Of a stretch of 64,000 nt of DNA, positions 56,221-64,000 are shown in pieces (within the stretch, counting starts at the first letter, position 1; each line of letters begins with the position of its first letter). The position numbers were made by a program, and so were the translations under genes. The notes below the pieces were generated by a model. That model saw only the letters and a program-made list of their open reading frames with translations, had not been told where the DNA came from and did not search any database. Source of the DNA: a cyanobacterium PCC 7702 (GTDB taxonomy: Bacteria > Cyanobacteriota > Cyanobacteriia > Cyanobacteriales > Nostocaceae); assembly GCA_000332255.1 (NCBI GenBank), contig KB235926.1, positions 2,368,734 to 2,432,733 of the forward strand. Direction: 5' to 3'.

Positions 56221-57918
56221 ATGTTGCGACTAGAACACATTAGTAAAATTTATTCTACAGGTGAAGTTCTCAAAGATATCAACTGGGAGGTAAATGCAGG
56301 CGATCGCGTTGGTTTAGTGGGTGTAAATGGTGCTGGAAAATCCACCCAACTGAAAATTATTGCAGGCGAAATAGAACCGACTGCGGGTGAGGTGATTCGT
56401 CCTGCCAATTTGAAAATAGCTTACCTCAATCAAGAATTTGATGTCGATCCTGCGCATACCGTCAAAGAAGAATTTTGGACAGTTTTCCAAAAGGTAAATC
56501 AAGTCCATCAATCTCTAATGCAACTGCAAGCTGAAATGGAAACTGCATCTTTGCAGCAACTAGAAAAACAGATCGAGAAATTGGATCGCCTGCAAAGACA
56601 GTTTGAAGCTTTGGACGGTTACGCCTTGGATGCGCGCATTGGCAAAATCTTACCAGAATTAGGATTTGAGCCAGAAGACGGCGATCGCCTTGTCAGCGCC
56701 TTTAGTGGTGGTTGGCAGATGCGGATCAACCTCGGTAAAATCTTGCTGCAAGAACCTGATTTGTTGCTGCTAGACGAGCCAACTAACCATTTAGACTTGG
56801 AAACTATTGAATGGTTAGAAAATTATCTGAAAAACTTAAATACACCCATGGTGATAGTTTCCCATGACCGGGAATTTCTGGACCGTTTGTGTACCCAAAT
56901 AGTGGAAACTGAACGTGGTATTTCTACTACCTATATCGGGAATTACTCGGCATACCTGCAACAAAAATTTGCAAATCAAGCAGCACAGCTTTCAGCTTAC
57001 GAACGCCAGCAAAAAGAACTAGAGAAACAGCAAGCATTTATAGATAGGTTCCGCGCTAGCGCCAACCGCAGTACTCAAGCAAAAAGTCGGGAAAAACAGC
57101 TGGAAAAAATAGAGCGCTTGCAAGCACCTCCTTCGCAATTAAAAACTTTGCAGTTTCGTTTTCCACCTGCACCCAAGAGCGGAAGGGAAGTAGTAAAAAT
57201 TAAAGACTTGACTCACATTTACGACGACAAAATCTTGTTTTTGGGAGCCAATCTGCTTATAGAAAGAGGCGATCGCGTTGCTTTTATCGCTCCGAATGGA
57301 GCTGGAAAATCCACTTTATTACGCTTCATTATCGGTATAGAAAAGCCAACAGAAGGTAGCGTTAGCTTAGGCAAACACAATGTTATTCCTAGTTATTTTG
57401 AACAAAATCAAGCCGAGGCTTTGGATTTGCAAAAAACTGTTATGGAAACAATCCACGATGAAGCTCCCGAATGGGAAAATGAAGAAGTTCGCACGTTACT
57501 GGGACGTTTCTTATTTAGCGGCGATACCGTTTTTAAAAAAGTTATTGCCCTCAGTGGAGGAGAAAAAGCACGTCTGGCTTTAGCAAAGATGCTTTTACGT
57601 CCCGCAAATTTATTAATATTAGATGAACCAACAAATCACTTAGATATTCCAGCCAAAGAAATGCTGGAAGAAGCACTACAAAATTATGAAGGTACCGTGA
57701 TTGTTGTTTCTCACGATAGATATTTTATTTCGAAAGTAGCAAATAAAATCGTGGAGATTAAGGAGGGAGAATTTCAAGTTTATTTGGGCGATTATCACTA
57801 CTATTTAGAAAAAATTGCCGCTGAAAAAGAACAAACCAGACTAGCAGCGATCGCCGCCGAGAAAGCCGCTAAAAAAGCTGCCAAAGCTATGAAAGCAGCA
57901 GCCAAAAAAAAGAAGTAA
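56221..57918 (+). CDS. ABC-F family ATPase (EttA/Uup-like)
   Basis: A 565-residue duplicated ABC ATPase without membrane segments. Domain 1 has Walker A GVNGAGKST at 34-42 and FSGGWQMRINLGKIL; domain 2 has APNGAGKST and LSGGEKARLALAKML. Both Walker B regions read LDEPTNHLD. The linker (ABC-F tRNA-interaction motif) spans about 240-330 with KQQAFIDRFRASANRSTQAKSR. ABC-F proteins act on ribosomes as translation factors or resistance proteins, or in DNA repair (Uup). A lysine/alanine-rich tail (AAEKAAKKAAKAMKAAAKKKK) closes the protein. The gene stands alone. Confidence 0.9.
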   Translation: MLRLEHISKIYSTGEVLKDINWEVNAGDRVGLVGVNGAGKSTQLKIIAGEIEPTAGEVIRPANLKIAYLNQEFDVDPAHTVKEEFWTVFQKVNQVHQSLMQLQAEMETASLQQLEKQIEKLDRLQRQFEALDGYALDARIGKILPELGFEPEDGDRLVSAFSGGWQMRINLGKILLQEPDLLLLDEPTNHLDLETIEWLENYLKNLNTPMVIVSHDREFLDRLCTQIVETERGISTTYIGNYSAYLQQKFANQAAQLSAYERQQKELEKQQAFIDRFRASANRSTQAKSREKQLEKIERLQAPPSQLKTLQFRFPPAPKSGREVVKIKDLTHIYDDKILFLGANLLIERGDRVAFIAPNGAGKSTLLRFIIGIEKPTEGSVSLGKHNVIPSYFEQNQAEALDLQKTVMETIHDEAPEWENEEVRTLLGRFLFSGDTVFKKVIALSGGEKARLALAKMLLRPANLLILDEPTNHLDIPAKEMLEEALQNYEGTVIVVSHDRYFISKVANKIVEIKEGEFQVYLGDYHYYLEKIAAEKEQTRLAAIAAEKAAKKAAKAMKAAAKKKK

Positions 57919-58253
57919 CAGGATATTATAAAAGTAGCACCCAAATTTGATAGCCTACTGCAAAAGACAAAAACTCAAGGAACGTCTGCAGGAAAGCACA
58001 AAGAATGTACTTGTGAATTTCAACTCAACCGCTGCTTTGCGTCTCTACCCAATGCTAGTAGCGTTTCTGCCTTTTTCCCCAGCATAACAGCAAACCCTGG
58101 CAAAAATTATGAGAAAATAATTGCGAATGTTTAAGAAATGTATAAAAAACGAGAAAATTGTCAGAAAAGAAGTTAATGAGCAGAAATTCACTTGCATCAG
58201 GAGGTAGCAGTGGTATTATTCGGGTATTACAAAAAGTAAAGGGCGATTTTATT
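57919..58253. other. Intergenic region upstream of gpmI
   Basis: 335 bp. The gpmI frame is open back to 58158, but the extra residues (SEKKLMSRNSLASGGSS) do not look like the family. I saw no hairpin with a T-tract and no gene. Confidence 0.45.
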
Positions 58254-59852
58254 ATGACCAAAGCACCTGTTGCTCCCGTGGTGCTAGTCATTTTAGACGG
58301 ATGGGGCTACTGCGAGGAGACACAAGGAAATGCTATTGCCGCTGCTAACACTCCGGTAATGGATAGCTTATGGGCAGCATATCCGCATACCCTTATCTGC
58401 GCATCAGGGAAAGCCGTGGGATTACCAGAAGGTCAAATGGGTAACTCAGAAGTTGGCCATTTGAACATTGGCGCTGGAAGAGTCGTACCTCAAGAATTAG
58501 TGCGCATTTCCGATGCAGTTGAAGATGGTTCCATCCTCCAAAATCCAGCACTTGTCCAAATTTGCCAACAAATCAAAAGCCGCAACGGCAAATTGCACAT
58601 TGTCGGACTTTGTTCAGAAGGCGGAGTACACTCCCACATCAGTCACTTGTTCGGACTGCTCGATTTAGCCAAAGCTCAAGGAATATCAGAAATTTGCATA
58701 CACGCCATCACCGATGGTCGCGATACAGCTCCTCGAGAAGGTATAAATGCGATCGCGCTGCTCCAAAACTACATTCAGCGTATAGGAGTAGGACGCATCG
58801 TCACCCTGTGTGGCCGTTACTACGCCATGGACCGCGATCGCCGTTGGGATCGAATTCAACGCGCCTACGAGGTCATGACGCAAAATAGCCCCACCAGCGG
58901 TCGTTCGGCTGTAGAAATTCTGCAAGCATCCTATGCAGAAGGGGTCACAGATGAATTTGTAGTTCCAGTAAGAATCGCACCTGGAGCAGTAGAACCAAAT
59001 GATGGAGTAATATTTTTCAACTTCCGTCCCGACCGCGCCAGACAACTTACCCAAGCTTTCGTCAGTCCAGATTTTCAGGGTTTTGAAAGACAGCAAATCA
59101 CCCCGCTGTCTTTTGTTACCTTTACCCAATACGACCCAGAACTACCAGTAGCAGTCGCTTTTGAACCACAAAACCTCAGTAACATTTTGGGCGAAGTAAT
59201 TTCCAAACACGGTTTAAAACAATTTCGTACCGCCGAAACCGAAAAATACGCCCACGTCACTTACTTTTTCAACGGCGGACTGGAAGAACCTTTTCCAGGA
59301 GAAGACAGGGAACTGGTTAACAGTCCCATGGTTGCAACATATGACAAAGCACCAGCCATGTCCGCCATAGCAGTCACAAATGCAGCAATAGCAGCAATCG
59401 AGAAGCAAATTTACTCTTTGGTTGTGATTAACTACGCTAACCCAGATATGGTAGGACACACAGGCCAAATCAACGCTACAATTCAGGCTATTGAAACTGT
59501 AGATAGCTGCTTGGGTCGCTTGCTAGCAAGCGTAAGCAAAGTAGGAGGAACAACAATTATTACCGCCGACCACGGTAATGCTGAATACATGATAGATGAG
59601 GCAGGTAATCCCTGGACAGCCCACACCACCAACCCCGTTCCCTTAATTGTGATCGAAGGAGAAAAAGCAAAAATCCCCGGACATGGCGGTAGCGTAACTT
59701 TGCGAAGTGATGGAAAACTAGCAGATATCGCTCCCACAATTTTGGAGATTTTACAGATTCCTCAACCACCAGAAATGACTGGGCGATCGCTGATAGAATC
59801 TGCCAAATACCAGGTGCAATTAACTCGCACTCCAACGCCGGTGGGATTGTAA
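58254..59852 (+). CDS. gpmI: Phosphoglycerate mutase, 2,3-bisphosphoglycerate-independent
   Basis: GpmI interconverts 3- and 2-phosphoglycerate via a phosphoserine intermediate and two Mn ions. The 532-residue protein, started at MTKAPVAPVVLVILDGWGY, has the first metal site DGWG and the phosphoserine in GQMGNSEVGHLNIGAG (Ser near residue 64). The substrate loop is ITDGRDTAPREG and the second metal cluster includes ITADHGNAEYM and WTAHTTNPVPLI. Length is as expected. A self-complementary AATTCAT repeat follows, then secG, 96 bp away, the usual cyanobacterial gpmI-secG neighbourhood. Confidence 0.96.
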   Translation: MTKAPVAPVVLVILDGWGYCEETQGNAIAAANTPVMDSLWAAYPHTLICASGKAVGLPEGQMGNSEVGHLNIGAGRVVPQELVRISDAVEDGSILQNPALVQICQQIKSRNGKLHIVGLCSEGGVHSHISHLFGLLDLAKAQGISEICIHAITDGRDTAPREGINAIALLQNYIQRIGVGRIVTLCGRYYAMDRDRRWDRIQRAYEVMTQNSPTSGRSAVEILQASYAEGVTDEFVVPVRIAPGAVEPNDGVIFFNFRPDRARQLTQAFVSPDFQGFERQQITPLSFVTFTQYDPELPVAVAFEPQNLSNILGEVISKHGLKQFRTAETEKYAHVTYFFNGGLEEPFPGEDRELVNSPMVATYDKAPAMSAIAVTNAAIAAIEKQIYSLVVINYANPDMVGHTGQINATIQAIETVDSCLGRLLASVSKVGGTTIITADHGNAEYMIDEAGNPWTAHTTNPVPLIVIEGEKAKIPGHGGSVTLRSDGKLADIAPTILEILQIPQPPEMTGRSLIESAKYQVQLTRTPTPVGL

Positions 59853-59862
59853 AACCACAAAG

Positions 59863-59931
59863 AATTATGAATGAAAATTATGAATGAAAACTAAAGACAA
59901 TTCATAATTTATAATTCATAATTCATAATTA
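59863..59931. repeat. AATTATGAATG repeat block between gpmI and secG
   Basis: Two exact AATTATGAATG units (59863-59873 and 59876-59886) are followed by inverted TTCATAATT units (59901-59930), so the block is self-complementary. Confidence 0.65.
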
Positions 59932-59948
59932 TTTATGACATCGCTATT

Positions 59949-60182
59949 ATGACCGTTAGTCACGTTGTAGAAGCCATCTGGGTTTTTTCTGGTGTTGCTT
60001 TAGTTGTTCTGGTATTACTACACAGTCCCAAAGGTGATGGAATTGGAGCGATCGGCGGACAAGCCCAATTGTTCAGCAGCACTAAAAGTGCAGAAAATAC
60101 ACTAAATAGAGTCACTTGGACTCTAACGGTGATTTTTCTGAGTTTGACCGTGGTTTTAAGTGCTGGTTGGCTTCCTAAATAA
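59949..60182 (+). CDS. secG: Preprotein translocase subunit SecG
   Basis: SecG is the small accessory subunit of the SecYEG translocon in the plasma and thylakoid membranes. The 77-residue protein has two TMs (AIWVFSGVALVVLVLLHS and WTLTVIFLSLTVVLSAGWL) joined by the conserved loop SPKGDGIGAIGGQAQLFSSTKSAENTLNRVT. Sequence and position after gpmI agree. Confidence 0.92.
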   Translation: MTVSHVVEAIWVFSGVALVVLVLLHSPKGDGIGAIGGQAQLFSSTKSAENTLNRVTWTLTVIFLSLTVVLSAGWLPK

Positions 60183-60261
60183 AGAAGACAGCAAGCTCAA
60201 AAACCCCGCAACACTCAAATTTTCTAGTGGAGTCAACGGCGATCGCGATTTCCGGACGGGA

Positions 60262-61056
60262 ATGGAAAGCTACAAACACAACAACCCAACCACACCCAAA
60301 ACCCAAAAACGTTGGTTGACATTTTTAGGATTAACTTTACTCGCCGGAGCGATCGTTATCCTCGCTCACTCGCAGTTATTTGCTGTCGCTGCCAAACCTA
60401 TACAAAATTCCACCCCTAATTTGGCCACTTCTCCCGCTTTTTTTCTACCCGTGGCAAAACCCCATCCCCTACCGCCTACTTTAGCGCAGTGGCAAGATCA
60501 CACCCACAGCGGAGACTACTTTTCTCAAGTAGAGAAAACGGAAGTAGGGTATTTGGTATGGTCCCAATTTCCGATTCGAGTTTACGTAGAAATACCAAAA
60601 GCGATCGCCCCCGAAGCAGCTCAAGCATGGGTTAGTACAGTTCTAAAGGCTGTGCAACAGTGGAGTATCTATTTACCCATTAAGGTAGTAGAAACATCAC
60701 AGCTAGCTGATATTATCATTTTGCAGAAAGTCCCACCACTGCAAATTTCCCCAGATAACAAAATTCCTCGGGCGCGTTCTGCTTTGACTACTTATGTCTT
60801 GTACGCAACTGACAATACTTTGCGCCACCGTTTTACAATTCTGCTTCATCCCGGTCAAACAGGTAAGTACCTTTTGGCAGCAGCTCGCCACGAACTAGGT
60901 CACGCACTGGGAATTTGGGGACACAGCCCCTTAAAAAGCGACGCCTTATACTTTTCCCAAGTTACCAATCCACCACCAATTTCTCCTAGGGATGTAAATA
61001 CCTTAAAGCGGGTCTACGAACAGTCAACTAGTTTGGGATGGACTTTGCCAAAATAG
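60262..61056 (+). CDS. Membrane-anchored zinc metallopeptidase (matrixin-like)
   Basis: A 264-residue protein from ATG 60262; the longer frame overlaps secG and is unlikely. An N-terminal TM (WLTFLGLTLLAGAIVILA) anchors or exports it. The C-terminal catalytic part has a zinc motif HELGHALGIWGH (H210, E211, H214, last His at 221) preceded by RHRFTILLHPGQ. The third His is one residue further along than in the classical HExxHxxGxxH. Family members are predicted periplasmic proteases of unknown substrate. It lies 79 bp after secG, same strand, and is plausibly co-transcribed. Confidence 0.8.
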   Translation: MESYKHNNPTTPKTQKRWLTFLGLTLLAGAIVILAHSQLFAVAAKPIQNSTPNLATSPAFFLPVAKPHPLPPTLAQWQDHTHSGDYFSQVEKTEVGYLVWSQFPIRVYVEIPKAIAPEAAQAWVSTVLKAVQQWSIYLPIKVVETSQLADIIILQKVPPLQISPDNKIPRARSALTTYVLYATDNTLRHRFTILLHPGQTGKYLLAAARHELGHALGIWGHSPLKSDALYFSQVTNPPPISPRDVNTLKRVYEQSTSLGWTLPK

Positions 61057-61110
61057 TAAGCGTCCGCAATCACATCCAAAATCTCTCCAAAGAAATAAAC
61101 TCCACCAAAA

Positions 61111-61141
61111 AGAAATCTCCCCCCGGATAGAAATCTCCCCC
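61111..61141. repeat. Direct repeat in the convergent gap after the metallopeptidase
   Basis: AGAAATCTCCCCC occurs twice (61111-61123 and 61129-61141), 18 bp apart, in the gap between convergent genes. No function is apparent. Confidence 0.5.
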
Positions 61142-61253
61142 AACGTAATCATTAAAAATACTAATAGATAAAATAGTAAAAAAATCACCGCATCCCACAT
61201 AAACACAATGACACGCTTGCCATGGCACCAGCTATGGCATTTATATTTATTTT

Positions 61254-61895
61254 TTATCTTCCTGGCTTGGACTCACGACAATCTCGCAACCACGTCTTAA
61301 TAGCTTGACCAATAGCGCTGTTGCTGGTTTCTCGAGGCGGAGTGGGAGGATTTTTTTGGGGATAGGAACCAGTCTGAGAAAACATCATCACCATTTGCCA
61401 ACCACTTTCAGCTTTGGTTAGAAATAGCCAATGAAATTGCTGTAATTCAATAGCTTTGCCTTTGACGTATTGCCGCTCTAAAGTAGTAAAAAAGACTTGC
61501 TCCACACTTTCTTTAGATAAGTATTCTGATGTTTGCAGTAAGGGTGTGAACTCGGGTCTACCTGCTATCAACATGTAACTGTAAATATCAACGGATCTTT
61601 TCAAGCGACGCGCACGCTGCGTAGCTCTGTTAGCATAGGCTGGTAAATCTCGTAAAAGCTGTGTAGTTAAGGTTTCTAAATTTTGGGCAAAGCAAGCAGT
61701 TTTTTTCCCATGGCGCTCCTTTTGTGTTTCCATCAGCAAAGAAGGAATAGCATTTTTGTGTGGCGTAGTAGTAGAAAGGGAAATAAGGGAAATTAAATGA
61801 ATTGCAAAAGCTTGATAATTTAACCAAGGAGAAATTAACAAACTGGAAACTGCAACCCACAATCGATTATTTATTTTTCCGACGCCCAAGTTCAT
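61254..61895 (-). CDS. Hypothetical protein translationally coupled to pyrF
   Basis: A 213-residue protein (ATG 61895, [18 protein letters not shown]). An N-terminal hydrophobic stretch ([28 protein letters not shown]) suggests a signal or anchor. The rest is soluble: [83 protein letters not shown] do not recognise the family, though the pattern is that of conserved cyanobacterial hypotheticals. Its ATGA overlaps the pyrF stop by 4 bp, so it is translated from the same message. Its function is not implied by pyrF. Confidence 0.7.
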   Translation of the reverse strand: MNLGVGKINNRLWVAVSSLLISPWLNYQAFAIHLISLISLSTTTPHKNAIPSLLMETQKERHGKKTACFAQNLETLTTQLLRDLPAYANRATQRARRLKRSVDIYSYMLIAGRPEFTPLLQTSEYLSKESVEQVFFTTLERQYVKGKAIELQQFHWLFLTKAESGWQMVMMFSQTGSYPQKNPPTPPRETSNSAIGQAIKTWLRDCRESKPGR

Positions 61896-62611
61896 GTCAC
61901 TGGTGCTAACTCTTGGCAAATTCTTTTCCAAGCTAACTCAGGTTCTGCAGCAGCAGTAATAGGACGACCAATAACAAGATAATTCGCTCCTGCTTTGAGC
62001 GCTTCAGCTGGAGTGAGCGATCGCTTTTGCTCGCCTTTTTCTACCCAACTGGGACGCACACCAGGACAAACTAATAAAAAGTCTTCTCCACAAACTTCCC
62101 GTAATTGGGATGCTTCCTGTGGCGAACAAACTGCTCCATCCAACCCCGATTCTTGAGCCATTAATGCCATTGCCAAAGCGTATTCTGGCAATTCCAGGGG
62201 AATCTTTAAATCTGTTGCCAGCTGTTGCGAAGAAATGCTAGTTAATAAAGTGATAGCAACAAGCTTTGGTGGTTTGACACCCGCTTGCGCAGCTCCTTGT
62301 TGTACTGCTTCTGCTGCTGCTTTCAGGGCATCTCTACCACAGGTAGCATGAATTGTCAATAAATCAACTCCATAACGGGCTACCGCACGACAAGCACCGG
62401 CCACGGTATTAGGAATATCGTGAAACTTTAAATCTAGGAAAATTCGTTTCTGGCGGGATTTTAGCTGCATGCATATCTCTGGTCCAGTACTGGTAAACAG
62501 TTCTAAACCAACTTTCCAGAAACTAACTTGTGGTAGTTGTTCGACAACAGCGATCGCTGCTGCTGCTTCAGCCACATCTAAAGCAACTATAATCTTCTGT
62601 TCGACATTCAT
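61892..62611 (-). CDS. pyrF: Orotidine 5'-phosphate decarboxylase
   Basis: PyrF decarboxylates OMP to UMP, the last step of de novo pyrimidine synthesis. The 239-residue TIM-barrel has [16 protein letters not shown], the catalytic [16 protein letters not shown] (DLKFHDIP with Asp-Lys-His-Asp), [24 protein letters not shown] and [15 protein letters not shown]. Length is standard. It is coupled to the downstream hypothetical gene by a 4-bp overlap and follows tyrS across a heptad repeat. Confidence 0.95.
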   Translation of the reverse strand: MNVEQKIIVALDVAEAAAAIAVVEQLPQVSFWKVGLELFTSTGPEICMQLKSRQKRIFLDLKFHDIPNTVAGACRAVARYGVDLLTIHATCGRDALKAAAEAVQQGAAQAGVKPPKLVAITLLTSISSQQLATDLKIPLELPEYALAMALMAQESGLDGAVCSPQEASQLREVCGEDFLLVCPGVRPSWVEKGEQKRSLTPAEALKAGANYLVIGRPITAAAEPELAWKRICQELAPVT

Positions 62612-62642
62612 GTGTGACTTATTACATTAATATTCTTTCTAA

Positions 62643-62687
62643 TAGCTAATGGCTAACTGCCTTCACAATTAGCTATTAGCTGTTAAC
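62643..62687. repeat. TTAGCTA heptad STRR between tyrS and pyrF
   Basis: TAGCTAAT (62643-62650) and ATTAGCTA (62668-62675) are inverse copies, followed by further TAGCTGT-type units. It has the same repeat family as 1842-1889 and lies just downstream of the tyrS stop. Confidence 0.7.
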
Positions 62688-62689
62688 GT

Positions 62690-63859
62690 TTATGGTACAA
62701 ATCGCACAAACTTGTTTTTCCCAAGTTGTAAAACTCGTCCGTGCAATTCCTTCGCATCCCCAAAACAAGTATCCACATCGGTAATGCGATCGCCATCTAA
62801 CCGCACTCCACCCTCTTGGATTTTTCGCCTTCCTTCTCCGCTGCTTTTACACAATTGAGTAACATTGAGAAGATAAGATAGTTTAGCCGGAAATTGCACC
62901 TGAGATACAGAAAACTCCGGTACGTCACCAGCCTCGATTAACTTCACTGCTTCCTGTCCGTGATATTGTCTTACTATTTCTTGTGCCAGCAACTTTTGAC
63001 GAGCCCGCGGATTTTCTGGTAGTTGATCTAAAGGTAAATCAGTTAGCAGTTCAAAATATTGTTCCAGTAAATGATCCGGTATACCTTGCAGCTTTTGGTA
63101 CTTTTGTGCTGGATGTTCTAAAAGACCTATGTAATTACCCAGAGATTTAGACATTTTTTGCACACCATCAGTACCAATCAAAATCGGCAACAACACTCCA
63201 AATTGAGGCTTTTGTCCAAAATGACGCTGTAAATCTCTTCCCACTGCTATGTTAAATTTTTGATCAGTACCACCCAATTCCACATCAGCTTCCACAACTA
63301 CAGAATCATAGCCTTGCATTAACGGATACAGGAACTCATGCAAAAAAATTGGATTCTCTTTTTTATAGCGCTCCGCAAAACCCTCCTTGGCCAACATCTG
63401 TCCCACAGTCATGGTTGAGAGTAACTCTAAAACTTTCTCCAAATTCAGCGCAGAAAGCCATTCAGAGTTATACCGCACCTCTAACCTTCCAGGTGTGTCA
63501 AAATCCAATATGGGACGCAGTTGGTCGAGGTAGTTTTGAGCATTTTTCGCTACCTCTTGTTGGGTAAGTTGGCGGCGCACCTCAGATTTCCCGGTCGGAT
63601 CGCCAATTTGAGCCGTAAAATCTCCAATGATTAGCACTGCTGTATGACCAGCATCTTGAAAGGCTCGCAGTTTTCGCATTGGTATGCTATGACCGAGATG
63701 AATCTCCGCACCTGTAGGGTCTATTCCGTACTTAACTCGCAACGGTCGATCTGTAGTTGCCAAAACTTTTTCTAGACTGTCAGCGGACCGGTCCAAATCC
63801 GTTGGCTGTGGGAAAATTTCAGCAACACCACGATACAACCAAGAAAAATCTTGCGTCAT
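62690..63859 (-). CDS. tyrS: Tyrosyl-tRNA synthetase
   Basis: TyrRS charges tRNA-Tyr; class I enzyme. The 389-residue product from ATG 63859 ([11 protein letters not shown]) has the HIGH-type HLGHS (about 54-58) in [15 protein letters not shown], the tyrosine-binding [34 protein letters not shown] at about 235-242 and a C-terminal S4 RNA-binding domain ([20 protein letters not shown]). Earlier in-frame starts at 63886 and 63952 would add non-homologous residues. pyrF lies downstream, past the STRR. Confidence 0.95.
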   Translation of the reverse strand: MTQDFSWLYRGVAEIFPQPTDLDRSADSLEKVLATTDRPLRVKYGIDPTGAEIHLGHSIPMRKLRAFQDAGHTAVLIIGDFTAQIGDPTGKSEVRRQLTQQEVAKNAQNYLDQLRPILDFDTPGRLEVRYNSEWLSALNLEKVLELLSTMTVGQMLAKEGFAERYKKENPIFLHEFLYPLMQGYDSVVVEADVELGGTDQKFNIAVGRDLQRHFGQKPQFGVLLPILIGTDGVQKMSKSLGNYIGLLEHPAQKYQKLQGIPDHLLEQYFELLTDLPLDQLPENPRARQKLLAQEIVRQYHGQEAVKLIEAGDVPEFSVSQVQFPAKLSYLLNVTQLCKSSGEGRRKIQEGGVRLDGDRITDVDTCFGDAKELHGRVLQLGKNKFVRFVP

Positions 63860-64000
63860 ACTACTAAAAGATTTAATTTTACCCATGCTTTGTACTATCG
63901 AAGTAGGGTTAATTGTAGTCACCGGCAATTGTTCCGTTTGTCCTTGTGTCAAACTAATATAATTGCAAAAATATTGACCGCCTTGCTTCGCCGAATAATT

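Overview
The window is chromosomal DNA from a cyanobacterium, most likely a filamentous, heterocyst-forming (Nostocales-type) species. The evidence is the gene content: psaD, ndhD1, sqdB/sqdX, ycf35, ycf46, pipX/pipY, sepF, and several cyanobacterial DUF families. The HIP1 octamer GCGATCGC is frequent, and many gene junctions carry heptad-type short tandem repeats. I found no tRNA, rRNA, CRISPR array, insertion sequence or prophage gene. Most of the window is core genome, with a few accessory patches.

Layout. 1-11.4 kb: end of rplI, dnaB, an FKBP isomerase, a phasin-like coiled-coil protein, a DUF697 GTP-binding membrane protein, deoC, recO overlapping an MFS transporter, a GT4 glycosyltransferase resembling the cyanobacterial digalactolipid synthase, a frameshifted small gene, and a MutY-like DNA glycosylase. 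11.4-20.2 kb: trpE, psaD, a DICT/GAF histidine kinase, then a GT4 enzyme followed by an amylo-1,6-glucosidase-type protein. 20.3-30.1 kb: DUF2973, DUF2605, thrS, a ParE/RelE-type toxin-antitoxin pair, ndhD1, a coiled-coil protein, thrB, ycf35, ycf46 and a ribbon-helix-helix protein. 30.4-37.7 kb: sqdB and sqdX (sulfolipid synthesis), then an opposite-strand cell-surface sugar cluster (two glycosyltransferases, a long-form RmlA, rmlD, rmlC; rmlB is absent). 37.9-45.8 kb: a second TrpE/PabB-family enzyme, pipX-pipY, sepF, proC and a Ski2/ISE2-like RNA helicase. 46-50.6 kb: a small secreted Cys-containing protein and a MacAB/DevBCA-like tripartite exporter headed by a CpxP/Spy-like periplasmic protein. 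51-56 kb: a DUF2993 protein, remains of a decayed coiled-coil gene, and a tightly packed four-gene glycan cassette (cupin, DegT aminotransferase, methyltransferase, GT4). 56.2-64 kb: an ABC-F protein, gpmI, secG, a membrane-anchored zinc metallopeptidase, a hypothetical protein coupled to pyrF, and tyrS.

How genes work together. sqdB/sqdX, and possibly the GT4 at 8.8 kb, build thylakoid glycolipids. The rml cluster and the 52-56 kb cassette probably decorate surface polysaccharides. pipX/pipY belong to nitrogen/PII signalling. The pump cluster is a self-contained envelope-export module. No unambiguous novel defence or mobile system is visible. The best leads are regulatory or structural: a plus-strand terminator placed to end an antisense RNA over ycf35, two genes broken or decayed by frameshifts, mutually exclusive hairpins before the GT4 at 8757, a perfect palindrome before sqdB, and the four-gene glycan cassette.
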